A program made the translations under genes and the position numbers. A DNA stretch of 36,622 bases from Atopostipes suicloacalis DSM 15692 (GTDB lineage: Bacteria; Bacillota; Bacilli; Lactobacillales; Carnobacteriaceae_A), in assembly GCF_900129085.1 (NCBI RefSeq), contig NZ_FQUF01000024.1:1-36622 (forward strand). Reading direction: 5' to 3'. The notes beneath the pieces are model-generated. The model saw nothing but the letters and a program-made list of their open reading frames with translations, did not search any database and was not told the origin of the DNA. Numbering within the stretch: position 1 is the first letter of the stretch; each line of letters starts with the position of its first letter. Of the stretch, positions 23,319 through 31,731 are shown one piece after another.

Positions 23319-23478
23319 AAAAATAATCATATTCTGGATACATAAATAAACAATTTTCTCCCGAATTTATCTTGGAAGAAAAACTGTTATTAGATGTGCC
23401 ATCCAATAAAGATTTTTTTTAAGCATGACAAATAAGCCAATCTAATAGATAAGATTGAACTGCTTCTTATTGCCATTC

Positions 23479-23505
23479 TTAACGTAATCTCATTGAAGCC
23501 ACCAT
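23479..23505 (-). CDS. Macrolide-sensing leader peptide MVASMRLR (8 aa)
   Basis: An 8-codon ORF with a strong ribosome site (AGGAGAGG, 7-10 nt before the ATG at 23505). The peptide ends Met-Arg-Leu-Arg, then stop. Arg-x-Arg (+x+) is the established motif at which macrolide-bound ribosomes stall, and SMRLR matches the stalling region of the ErmD leader peptide (MTHSMRLR). It lies about 25 nt downstream of the predicted transcription start and upstream of a terminator and hairpins controlling the Msr-like gene, so it is very likely the inducer-sensing element. Confidence 0.85.
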   Translation of the reverse strand: MVASMRLR

Positions 23506-23535
23506 CTGTATACCTCTCCTTTTTTATCTACAGAT

Positions 23536-23564
23536 AATTTATCATACACTCTTTATTATTTCAA
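23536..23564 (-). promoter_or_regulatory. Promoter of the Msr-like gene
   Basis: Minus strand: TTGAAA (23559-23564), 17-bp spacer, TGA-TAAATT (23536-23541, extended -10). It produces a leader of about 300 nt before the coding region. Confidence 0.65.
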
Positions 23565-23592
23565 GAATCTATTTATTTATCTTGTAATAAAA

Positions 23593-23622
23593 ATAGAGAA
23601 TAGATAAGAGTACATTCTCTAT
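23593..23622 (-). terminator. Terminator of adhE
   Basis: A perfect 9-bp stem (ATAGAGAAT with ATTCTCTAT), 12-nt loop, followed on the minus strand by TTTTTATT. The ATTCTCTATC unit is repeated directly at 23614-23634. Confidence 0.8.
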
Positions 23623-23656
23623 CCATTCTCTATCTCTCTATCGCTTAAAGAATTAA

Positions 23657-26296
23657 TTATTTAATTCTTCCCGGTTGTTTTTCATAGCCGTAGTAAGCAT
23701 CTGCTAAAATCTCTTCCATATCACTCACTAAAGCTAAGCGTGGGTTACATGGTGTACATTGGTCTTCGTAAGCTAGATAAGCGATGTCTGAAATTTTTGA
23801 CATATACTCTTCTTTATCTAAGCCCTGTTCTTTAAAACTCATTTGAACACCGACCTTTTTACCTAAATCATAAACAGCTTGAGCTAACGAAGCGACTCCT
23901 TCTTCAGGTGTTTCGCAAGGTAATCCTAATACTTTTGCAATTTCTTGATAATGAACATCTGCTCGATAAGTATTATATTTAGGCCAATTAGATGTCTTAG
24001 AAGGACGAGTTCCATTATAGCGTATAACATAAGGTAAGAGAGCAGCATTTGTTGCGCCATGAACAGTATGGAAAACTCCACCAAGTTTATGTGCCATGGA
24101 GTGAGAGATTCCTAAGAAGGCACTTGCAAAAGCCATTCCTGCAATTGTTGAAGCATTATGCATTTTCTCTCGGGATTCAAAATCTCCTACTTTAACCGAT
24201 TGTTCTAGATTTTCAAATACAAGTTTTATTGCTTGCAACGCTAATCCATCCGTATAGTCATTCCCCATTGTACTGACGTAAGCTTCCATCGCATGAGTTA
24301 AAACGTCCATACCAGTATCAGCTGCTACGTTTGCTGGAACTGTCATAACAAATGAAGGATCGACAATTGCAATTGTTGGGGTTAATGCGTAATCTGTTAA
24401 AGGATATTTCATATTGTTTTCTCTATCAGAAATTACAGCAAATGGTGTCACTTCTGAACCTGTACCAGAAGTTGTAGGAATACCTACAAATTTAGCTTTT
24501 TCGCCTAATAATGGGAAACGGAAAGCGCGTTTTCGGATGTCCATAAATTTCTGCACTAAATCGTTAAAATCGATTTGTGGTTGTTCATAAAATAACCACA
24601 TTGCTTTAGCTGCATCAATTGGAGAACCTCCACCTAACGCAATAATAGTATCTGGCTGGAATTCGTGCATAGCTTCCGCACCTTTACGAACAGTTTTAAT
24701 ATCCGGATCAGGTTCAACATCATTAAAGATATGGTAAATAACTTTATTTCTTCGGGAATGTAATTGTTCAATAATACGGTCTACAAATCCTAATTCAACC
24801 ATTGCATTATCAGTAACAATCATTACCTTTTCAACATTACGCATTTTTTGTAAATATTGAATTGAATCACGTTCGAAATAAATTCGAGAAGGCACTCTAA
24901 ACCATTGCATGTTATTTCTACGTCTCCCTACTTTTTTAATATTGAGAAGATGGTTGGCATTGACATTACCACCCACCGAATTACTTCCATATGAACCACA
25001 CCCTAAAGTTAAAGAAGGCTCAAAGGCATTATAAACGTCTCCAATTCCTCCAAAAGTAGAAGGAGAATTCCATATTACACGAATAGCTTTTACTTCTTCA
25101 CCATATTTTTTAGATAAGGCTTCATCTGCAGTATGAATAGATGCAGAATGCCCTAAACCGTGAAATTCAACCATTTTCTTTGCATTTTCAATTCCGTCTT
25201 TTTGCGATTTTGCTTTGTATAGACCCAGAATCGGAGATAATTTTTCACGAGACATAGGTTCTCGTTCCCCAATTTCTTTGATTTCTACGCCTAAAATACT
25301 TGTACCTTCTGGAACTTTAAAGCCTGCATTCTTTGCAATATCTATTGCGTCCATACCAACAACATCAGGATTTAACTTCGCTTTTTTAGCTTCAGTACTA
25401 TTTGCCGTTACTCCGAAAACATATTTTTCAAGAAGTTTTTTTTCTTCAGCACTTACAATATATGTGTGATAAGTTTTGATTTCATTAATAAAGTCTTTAT
25501 AAATTTCTTTATCAATAATTGCTCCAGATTCAGAAGCACAAACCATTCCATTATCGAAAGATTTACTCATTACAATATCATGTGCAGCTTGTTTAATATC
25601 ACAAGACTTTTCAACATAAGCTGGAACGTTTCCTGCACCAACTCCAAGAGCAGGTTTCCCGCAAGAATAAGCGGATTTCACCATCGCATTTCCACCTGTT
25701 GCAAGAATCGTTGCAATATCTTCATGATTCATCAAAGCATTGGTTGCTTCTATTGAAGGTTTTTCAATCCATTGAATACAATCTTTAGGGGCTCCCGCCT
25801 TAATGGCTGCTTCATATACAACTTCTGCTGCAGCTATCGAACAGTTAATGGCTGATGGATGAAAAGAAAAGATAATAGGATTCCGTGTTTTCAAAGAAAT
25901 GAGAGCTTTGAAAATAGTTGTTGATGTAGGATTTGTTGTTGGAGTTATCCCACAAATAACCCCTAATGGATCAGCAATTGTCGTAATACCATTTACTTCA
26001 TCTTCATCGATGACTCCTACCGTTTTTAAATGTCGCATATTATTAATAACATGTTCACAAGCAAATAAGTTTTTTGTAGCTTTATCTTCAAAAACTCCAC
26101 GTTTTGTTTCATCAATGGCCAATTTAGCTAGCTTTCCGTGCTGTTCTAAAGCAGCTACTGAAGCTTTCGCTACGATAAAATCTACTTCTTCTTGATTATA
26201 TTCTCTAAACCTTTCAAGGGCTTTGGTTCCTTTTTGGACTAATTCATCAATATTATCTACTACAGAAATTTTTGGCTCTTTTACTTTTTCAACCAT
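23657..26296 (-). CDS. adhE: Bifunctional acetaldehyde-CoA/alcohol dehydrogenase AdhE
   Basis: 879 aa, normal for AdhE, which reduces acetyl-CoA to acetaldehyde and then ethanol, using two NADH in mixed-acid fermentation; it forms cytoplasmic spirosomes. The N-terminal aldehyde dehydrogenase half (about 1-440) has ATGGNAMVKSAYSCGKPALG and the catalytic Cys253 in FDNGMVCASESG. A linker follows. The C-terminal iron-dependent alcohol dehydrogenase half (about 450-870) has GGGSPIDAAKAMW, HAMEAYVS and GISHSMAHKLGGVFHTVHG, with the metal-binding His residues. The start at 26296 is preferred, with GGAG 8 nt upstream; an ATG at 26305 would sit directly on that ribosome site. Monocistronic, with Rex-like sites upstream. 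Confidence 0.97.
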   Translation of the reverse strand: MVEKVKEPKISVVDNIDELVQKGTKALERFREYNQEEVDFIVAKASVAALEQHGKLAKLAIDETKRGVFEDKATKNLFACEHVINNMRHLKTVGVIDEDEVNGITTIADPLGVICGITPTTNPTSTTIFKALISLKTRNPIIFSFHPSAINCSIAAAEVVYEAAIKAGAPKDCIQWIEKPSIEATNALMNHEDIATILATGGNAMVKSAYSCGKPALGVGAGNVPAYVEKSCDIKQAAHDIVMSKSFDNGMVCASESGAIIDKEIYKDFINEIKTYHTYIVSAEEKKLLEKYVFGVTANSTEAKKAKLNPDVVGMDAIDIAKNAGFKVPEGTSILGVEIKEIGEREPMSREKLSPILGLYKAKSQKDGIENAKKMVEFHGLGHSASIHTADEALSKKYGEEVKAIRVIWNSPSTFGGIGDVYNAFEPSLTLGCGSYGSNSVGGNVNANHLLNIKKVGRRRNNMQWFRVPSRIYFERDSIQYLQKMRNVEKVMIVTDNAMVELGFVDRIIEQLHSRRNKVIYHIFNDVEPDPDIKTVRKGAEAMHEFQPDTIIALGGGSPIDAAKAMWLFYEQPQIDFNDLVQKFMDIRKRAFRFPLLGEKAKFVGIPTTSGTGSEVTPFAVISDRENNMKYPLTDYALTPTIAIVDPSFVMTVPANVAADTGMDVLTHAMEAYVSTMGNDYTDGLALQAIKLVFENLEQSVKVGDFESREKMHNASTIAGMAFASAFLGISHSMAHKLGGVFHTVHGATNAALLPYVIRYNGTRPSKTSNWPKYNTYRADVHYQEIAKVLGLPCETPEEGVASLAQAVYDLGKKVGVQMSFKEQGLDKEEYMSKISDIAYLAYEDQCTPCNPRLALVSDMEEILADAYYGYEKQPGRIK

Positions 26297-26339
26297 TTTT
26301 TCCATCTCCTTTAATAATCGTGTTGATTAATTCAAACCC

Positions 26340-26392
26340 ATTATAAACAGGAAAAAATAAAAAGTAAAGTCATTTGTGAAACTTTTAACAAA
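26340..26392 (-). promoter_or_regulatory. adhE promoter with a Rex-like operator
   Basis: Minus strand: TTTACT (26363-26368), 17 bp, TATAAT (26340-26345). Immediately upstream, 26373-26392 reads TTTGTGA-N6-TAACAAA, one mismatch per half-site set from the Rex box (TTGTGA-N6-TCACAA). Further TTGTGA half-sites occur at 26439-26444 and 26494-26499 (the latter followed, after 6 bp, by TAACAT). Rex, the NADH-sensing repressor, commonly controls adhE. Confidence 0.6.
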
Positions 26393-26586
26393 CTGAAAAC
26401 GTATTCATTTTGATAATTGAAATAGATAACAACAATGTTTGTGAACATCTATTAATCTATACATGAAATAGTAAGGTTTGATTATATAAAAGATTGTGAA
26501 TGTAGTAACATAAAAAATTAACCTTTTTCTTCATCTTTTAAAAAAACATCATCTCCTCGTAGTTTCTTTGAATGATTAATTTCACT

Positions 26587-27990
26587 CTATTTTTTTAAAT
26601 GAATAATCGAATCGCACCATTTTGCAGCAAGTTCTTCGTCATGTGTAATAATAACGATTACTCGCTTTGTTGTTTTTAATCTTTCTAACAACTGTCCAAA
26701 TCGTTCCATATGCAAATAATCCAGTCCACTAGTAGGTTCATCAAAAATGATGAGTTCTTTGCCCGAAAGAATGGCTGAGGCTATGGCAACTCTTTGCTTT
26801 TGTCCTTCAGATAAGCTCATTGGATGTCTTTTTCTATAAGGAGATAAATTTAAAGTTTCAATTACTTCCTCTAAATATTCTGGATGTTTAGAACCTAAGA
26901 GAATTTCATTTTCAACTGAATCGCTAAATAATTGATAGTTCATATCCTGCATGACTAAAAAACTTTTTTTAATTAATTGTTTAGGAGACATTTTCTTTCC
27001 TTGCCACAAGATTTCTCCGGAGATAGGTGCCTGTAAACCAGTTAATGTATTTGCTAAGGTAGACTTGCCCGTTCCATTTTCACCCATTAAACCAATAATT
27101 TTATTTGACTGGAAGTTTAAGTTTACTCTTGATAAAACTTTATGACTTGGGTATCCAATTTCTAAATCTTTTGTTTGCAACATGCCCTTTTCTCTGCTTG
27201 TTAAGAGATTCGTTTTTTCTTGAATATCTTCTCGATATGGCGATAAATTCATTGAGCGAAGACCTAAGTAATGCAGTTCATCATTCGTTATTTTATTGAA
27301 CTCTGAAGCAGACCACTCATTCTTAATTTTTCCTTCTTCAAACAAAATATAACGATCGACAAAATCTTTTGCCCACGAAAGACGATGTTCAAAAAGAATT
27401 ATTGTTATATTTTTCTTTTTTAAATTTTTTACCATTTTAGAAATTCTGTTAATTGCTTCCTGATCAAGATTGCTTGTCACTTCATCAAGAACTAAAATAC
27501 TAGGTTCCAACATGTTTGCTGAGACAAATGCAATCTGTTGTTTCTCACCACCCGACAGCTTAAATATATTTCGTTCTAATAAATGCGAAATCTGAAAAGA
27601 AACAGCCTTGTTTTGAATTTGTTGGCGAATATCATCGAGCTCCATCCCAATATTTTCTAAAGGAAAAGCTAATTCACTGGTCGTATCTACAGTAAAATGC
27701 TGTGTCTTAGGGTTTTGAAACACACTCCCTACGATTGGCAGATACTCTTCAATATCTGCCTCTCCCGCATTTAAATTTGCCGTGTGCATATTCCCACTTA
27801 GATTACCTTCTATATAATTAGGGCTAATACCGTTTAATAACCTAGAAAAAGAAGTCTTCCCACTTCCGCTAGCTCCACAAATGAGAACACATTCTCCTGG
27901 ATACACTTCAAAATTAATATCTTTTAAAAAAGGAGCTTTGCTATGTAAATATTGAAAGGAAACTTGTTCACTTTTGATTATAGATTTCAC
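26587..27990 (-). CDS. ECF transporter fused dual ATPase (EcfA-EcfA')
   Basis: 467 aa with two ABC ATPase domains in one chain. First: Walker A GASGSGKTS (39-47), LSGGEKQQIAF (145-155), ILVLDEVTSNLD (165-176). Second: GENGTGKST (303-311), LSEGQKQRVAIASA (393-406), LIIFDEPTSGLD (413-424). It powers the membrane EcfT/S module. The start is GTG at 27990, overlapping the ecfT stop by 4 bp, with GGAGGAG 7 nt upstream. An in-frame 22-codon open stretch follows the TAG stop but has no start signal of its own. Confidence 0.88.
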   Translation of the reverse strand: MKSIIKSEQVSFQYLHSKAPFLKDINFEVYPGECVLICGASGSGKTSFSRLLNGISPNYIEGNLSGNMHTANLNAGEADIEEYLPIVGSVFQNPKTQHFTVDTTSELAFPLENIGMELDDIRQQIQNKAVSFQISHLLERNIFKLSGGEKQQIAFVSANMLEPSILVLDEVTSNLDQEAINRISKMVKNLKKKNITIILFEHRLSWAKDFVDRYILFEEGKIKNEWSASEFNKITNDELHYLGLRSMNLSPYREDIQEKTNLLTSREKGMLQTKDLEIGYPSHKVLSRVNLNFQSNKIIGLMGENGTGKSTLANTLTGLQAPISGEILWQGKKMSPKQLIKKSFLVMQDMNYQLFSDSVENEILLGSKHPEYLEEVIETLNLSPYRKRHPMSLSEGQKQRVAIASAILSGKELIIFDEPTSGLDYLHMERFGQLLERLKTTKRVIVIITHDEELAAKWCDSIIHLKK

Positions 27991-28685
27991 AAATAAACTC
28001 CTCCTAAATGTAATACTAGTGGTATGAAAGCAAGTACAACATATAACCAGTCATATAAAGTCAATTTTAATGGCACAATGGATGTATGTTTTCCGGATAA
28101 ACTAAGTCCTTTTGTTAAAGATGAGATGGTTAAGTCTTCAGCGACTTGAGTAGCATTCATTAATAAAGGAATTAATAGATATTCTAGGGTTTGAATAGGA
28201 TGTTTAACTAAATCCCATAAATTAGTTCCTACTCCTCTAAAAGCCATCGCTTGACGAATACGCTGATAGTCTTCTCGAATAGTAGGGAAAAATCTAGCGA
28301 TAACCGCTAAAGGAATTAGTAACCAATTAGGAAAATACAATTTTTTAAACGCAGCAATCCACTCACTAACTGTTGTTGTTTTTATTGAATATGTCCCTGC
28401 TATCATACTTGGCAGTAACGAACGCAGGCCAAACACTAAGAACGAGAGAATATAAGTAACAAAAGCATGGTTCATATGGGAAACCAGGAATTGAGAAAGA
28501 AGTAACTGTGAAAAATAGATAAGTAAAAACATTATAGCTAAGGAATAGAGTCCCGCTAAAAAGTAAGGTCCAATATAAATAAAAACTAAAATCAATTCTA
28601 TTGGAAAGCTTAATTGTATACTAATATAGACAGCTGCCAAAATTAATAATAATAACTTAACTCGAGGATCTAACACTCTTTTCAT
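27987..28685 (-). CDS. ECF transporter T component (EcfT)
   Basis: A 232-aa membrane protein with about five hydrophobic segments and the characteristic cytoplasmic coupling motif RQAMAFRGVGTNLWD (Ala-x-Arg-Gly type) near 150, which contacts the ATPases. A dedicated (group I) EcfT, lying between the S component and the ATPase gene with overlapping start and stop codons at both ends. Confidence 0.88.
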   Translation of the reverse strand: MKRVLDPRVKLLLLILAAVYISIQLSFPIELILVFIYIGPYFLAGLYSLAIMFLLIYFSQLLLSQFLVSHMNHAFVTYILSFLVFGLRSLLPSMIAGTYSIKTTTVSEWIAAFKKLYFPNWLLIPLAVIARFFPTIREDYQRIRQAMAFRGVGTNLWDLVKHPIQTLEYLLIPLLMNATQVAEDLTISSLTKGLSLSGKHTSIVPLKLTLYDWLYVVLAFIPLVLHLGGVYL

Positions 28686-29284
28686 TAGACAATACCCGCT
28701 TTTTCAAAGTGTTTATTCATCATTTTTTGTCCAAATAATCCACCAACAATTGCTGCTACTATGATGCCACCAATTAATACGCTTAAGGTATTTTGTGAAA
28801 TATTATTGAAAACTCCTTCAATATAAGTGGCATCATGCCCCACTTCTATTAGTTGATTGATATAAACAGTTGGAAAGATAAACATTGGAATAACAGGACC
28901 AATTGTACTAAATGAAAAAATTAAATAACTTAATAAAAGTCCCTTTTTATTTTTATAACGCATCAAGTAGGCTATACCATCCGCAATAAAAGCAATCACT
29001 ATACAAATGAATAAAGCGCCCGGAAAACGGCCCATGATAAAAAAGAAGATGCCCATAATAGAGCCCATGATTGTAATCGCCCCAAATCGTGGAACCTTCG
29101 CAACCATTAGCATAAAAATAGTGCCTGACAATAATGCGGAAATAACAGGGATAAAAACATAGGAATATCCTGGAATAATGAAAATGACAAGCAAAGCAGA
29201 AATCGCAACCATAATAAAATATAAAGCCGTATAAACACCTATCGTAACTAAATCTTTAATTTGGATTTTCTTTTTTTTACTCAA
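28685..29284 (-). CDS. ECF transporter S component, Trep_Strep family
   Basis: A 199-aa integral membrane protein with about 5-6 hydrophobic segments: IKDLVTIGVYTALYFIMVAI, PRFGAITIMGSIMGIFFFIM, GRFPGALFICIVIAFIADGI and VLIGGIIVAAIVGGLFGQKM. It resembles the Trep_Strep family of ECF substrate-binding components; the substrate of this family is not firmly established and cannot be read here. The start is taken as the TTG at 29284 (GGAG 9 nt upstream) in preference to a TTG at 29293 that abuts the ribosome site. First gene of the S-T-AA' operon. Confidence 0.8.
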   Translation of the reverse strand: MSKKKKIQIKDLVTIGVYTALYFIMVAISALLVIFIIPGYSYVFIPVISALLSGTIFMLMVAKVPRFGAITIMGSIMGIFFFIMGRFPGALFICIVIAFIADGIAYLMRYKNKKGLLLSYLIFSFSTIGPVIPMFIFPTVYINQLIEVGHDATYIEGVFNNISQNTLSVLIGGIIVAAIVGGLFGQKMMNKHFEKAGIV

Positions 29285-29350
29285 TGATGCCAACTCCTCA
29301 ATAAACTTCTAATAAACATAATAATTCACAGGTTTTAAAAAAACAATAAT

Positions 29351-29380
29351 AAGAGGAATAAAGTACTCCATATTCCTTTT
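29351..29380 (-). terminator. Terminator of the first AI-2E family gene
   Basis: A 10-bp stem (AAGAGGAATA with TATTCCTTTT, one G-U) and a 10-nt loop; on the minus strand followed by TTATTATTGTTTTTTT. Confidence 0.75.
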
Positions 29381-29409
29381 GAAGAAGTAAGTGTTTTATC
29401 TTTTGATTT

Positions 29410-30561
29410 TTAAAGATTTTTTGAATCAGTATTAATGTTAAGCCCCGCTGCTTCCAAGCGATAGTTTACTGTTGCAGATATGAGTGAGTACACAACAGAA
29501 ACTAAAGGCACACTTACTAACATCCCAATAAGCCCAAAAAAAGAACCTCCAACTGTTACGCTAACCATTACCCAAATACCTGGTAAGCCAACTTTATTCC
29601 CAACAACTCTTGGGTAAATAATATTTCCTTCAATTTGTTGAATAATAACAATAAAAATAATAAACCAAACCGCTTGTTTAAAATGAACAACAGATATTAA
29701 AGTGAAACCAATAATGCCTCCTATTATTGCTCCATAGATTGGAATCAATGCTAGGGCACCTGTAATAACTGATATTGATAATTTGAAAGGGAAATTAAAA
29801 AGAAGCATCCCTAGATAAACTAGCATTCCAAGAATAAAAGCCTCAATAATTGCTCCCCCAACAAAATTCGAAAAAATTTCATTGGCTTTTTGGCCAACAT
29901 TAATAAAATAATTTGCCCATTTTAATGACCAAACACTATAAATGATTTTTTTAAATTGTCGAATAATTTTTTCTTTATTTGTAAGTAGAAAAAATGCAAA
30001 CACAATAGCTATAAACATTGTAACTACACTACTAACCGCTCCTGTTATAAAACTTACAATATTCCCCAATGTATTTGTTGCAAAAGCTTGGGCATAATCA
30101 ATTAAATCTTGCTGAATAGAATTTAAATCAATCTCTAGATTTTGAATAAATTGAATAATTTTAGGATTATTATCAACAAAGCGGTCGAACCAATGAATGA
30201 TACGAGCAATTTGATTCGGGACTACTTCAATAAAAGAAGTAACAGTTCGTTCTAAATCAGGAATAACTAAAAAAACTAAGAAAAATAAGATAAGAATAAC
30301 AAACATAAATGAGACGACAATAGCTAATGGACGAAACCATTTTTTATACTCTTTTTGCCATTTCATCACCCAGCTTTCAATTCTTTTAACGGGTAAATTG
30401 AGTATAAATGCAAATGAAGCTCCAAAGATAAAAGGCTGAAAAGCTGATATTATTGCATTTAAAAAATTTTGTAGAACTAACATATTATTTACTGCCCAGT
30501 ATACCAATACTATGATCATCAATAAGCTTAATAGTCTTCCCCAGTTCTTTCTAATATCCAT
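29410..30561 (-). CDS. AI-2E family transporter (PerM/TqsA-like permease)
   Basis: A 383-aa polytopic membrane protein with about 8 hydrophobic segments in the AI-2E pattern: paired N-terminal helices (LLSLLMIIVLVYWAVNNML, then FQPFIFGASFAFILNLPVKR), a large central hydrophilic section (about 120-185), and the conserved C-terminal GALALIPIYGAIIGGIIGF and VVGNKVGLPGIWVMVSV. Homologues export diverse small molecules or act in Na+/H+ exchange, so the substrate is uncertain. The start at 30561 is chosen for AGAGGA about 8 nt upstream; an upstream in-frame start at 30585 lacks this. Divergent from corA. Confidence 0.85.
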   Translation of the reverse strand: MDIRKNWGRLLSLLMIIVLVYWAVNNMLVLQNFLNAIISAFQPFIFGASFAFILNLPVKRIESWVMKWQKEYKKWFRPLAIVVSFMFVILILFFLVFLVIPDLERTVTSFIEVVPNQIARIIHWFDRFVDNNPKIIQFIQNLEIDLNSIQQDLIDYAQAFATNTLGNIVSFITGAVSSVVTMFIAIVFAFFLLTNKEKIIRQFKKIIYSVWSLKWANYFINVGQKANEIFSNFVGGAIIEAFILGMLVYLGMLLFNFPFKLSISVITGALALIPIYGAIIGGIIGFTLISVVHFKQAVWFIIFIVIIQQIEGNIIYPRVVGNKVGLPGIWVMVSVTVGGSFFGLIGMLVSVPLVSVVYSLISATVNYRLEAAGLNINTDSKNL

Positions 30562-30677
30562 ACTTTGTTCCTCTCTTATTACCAATATTTTTAGTATAAA
30601 TTAATTATATCAAATTTTTATCAAAAAACTGTAGAATAAGAGGATTAAAATTATAACATTTGTTTATTTCGTTATCG

Positions 30678-30706
30678 TTGACTATTCAATTCTTGAGAAT
30701 TATGAT
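30678..30706 (+). promoter_or_regulatory. Promoter of corA
   Basis: TTGACT (30678-30683), 17-bp spacer, TATGAT (30701-30706); the ribosome site AGGAG (30721-30725) follows closely. Confidence 0.75.
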
Positions 30707-30732
30707 TAAGAAAATGGAACAGGAGTTATGCC

Positions 30733-31684
30733 ATGAAAAAAAACATATCATATTTCTAGTAATGGATTACAGGAATCTACATCAGACCATGATGTTTTAC
30801 AAATATACCTCAATCCAAGCGAAAAAGAAAGAAAACAATTCATAAGGTATCATAATTTTCCAGAAGACCTCTTTGATTTTGATGATATGCCTCATATTGC
30901 TCCTAGAATTGAAATCTTTCACAAGGAAGAGATTAATCATACCTTATTCTTTGTCTTTTCAAATGTTTTTGATACCTCAGAAGATTCGCAAGTTGAAAAA
31001 AGATTTGAACCCCACACATTTATTTTGAAGCAAGAAAAGTTGTTTTGGTTTATGAATGATAAATCTTCCACTTTAGATCAAGAACTCCTAGAAGAAAAAG
31101 GGATTAAAATAAATTCTGTACAAAGTATTTTATTGAATGCCGTTCTTCTTTCTTATAGACGATTTACTGAAGAATTAGAAAAACAAAAAGAAGTTATTGA
31201 CGAACTAAATAAACAAGCCATTCGTTCAACCAGTCGGCAAATTCTAATAGAGGTCTCGGATACGGAGCGTAATCTAGTCATGTTGCAACATACCATTGAG
31301 ACGCAAGAAGAAGCGGTTACTAAATTATTAGATCATGAAGAGTTTATTGAAAAGCTAAACAATCCTCATCTTGTTCATGATGTTAAATGGTATAATCGTC
31401 AAGTTAAAAAATTAATTAATGTTTATCGTGATTTATTGGATTCGGTTAGTAGCTTATTTTCAGATATTATGAGTAATAATTTGAACAAGCTGATGAAATT
31501 CCTAAGTTCGTTATCGCTTATAATAGCTTCATCTAGCCTTATTGGTGATTTATGGGGAATGAATACGGGTGGTTTGCCGTTCGAGCAAAGTGAATACGGT
31601 ACTTTAATCATGATAGGCGTGACCCTCCTTGCAGGAATTATGATGTATTTATTCTTAAAAAACAAAGAATATTTTGATGATTAA
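30733..31684 (+). pseudogene. corA: CorA-family Mg2+/divalent cation transporter, frameshifted at an A8 run after the start
   Basis: The true start appears to be ATG 30733 (AGGAG 7 nt upstream, promoter at 30678). The eight A's at 30736-30743 put it out of frame. With seven A's it would read MKKTYHISSNGLQ... and continue in frame DVLQIYLNPSEKERKQFIRY, EDLFDFDDMPHIAPR and on to the end, giving 316 residues, a normal CorA length. The rest is intact: a long helical cytoplasmic part, two C-terminal membrane helices and the GMNTGGLP pore signature. Internal initiation at ATG 30887 would give a 265-aa protein lacking the first domain, but there is no convincing ribosome site there. It may be silenced by slippage or be a sequencing error. 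Confidence 0.85.
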
Positions 31685-31692
31685 TTTGAATA

Positions 31693-31723
31693 AAAAAAGG
31701 CTGGAGTTTTTCCAGCCTTTTTT
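31693..31723. terminator. Bidirectional terminator between corA and the second AI-2E gene
   Basis: A perfect 12-bp stem (AAAAAAGGCTGG with CCAGCCTTTTTT) and a 7-nt loop, with A- and T-runs on both sides, between convergent genes. Confidence 0.92.
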
Positions 31724-31731
31724 GTGCTTAT

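Noticed and set aside
23614-23640. Repeated ATTCTCTATC units as a CRISPR-like or tandem repeat array
   Set aside because: Only two to three short units, explained by the adhE terminator stem and local duplication; no CRISPR array or cas genes seen in the window.
26521-26590. Stop-codon readthrough of the ECF ATPase
   Set aside because: After the TAG there is an in-frame stretch of about 22 sense codons, but a run this short is expected by chance in AT-rich DNA and no readthrough signal is seen.
30660-30845. A 61-codon ORF before corA
   Set aside because: It overlaps the true N-terminal coding sequence of corA in another frame; the matching CorA residues are in the frame of the downstream gene.
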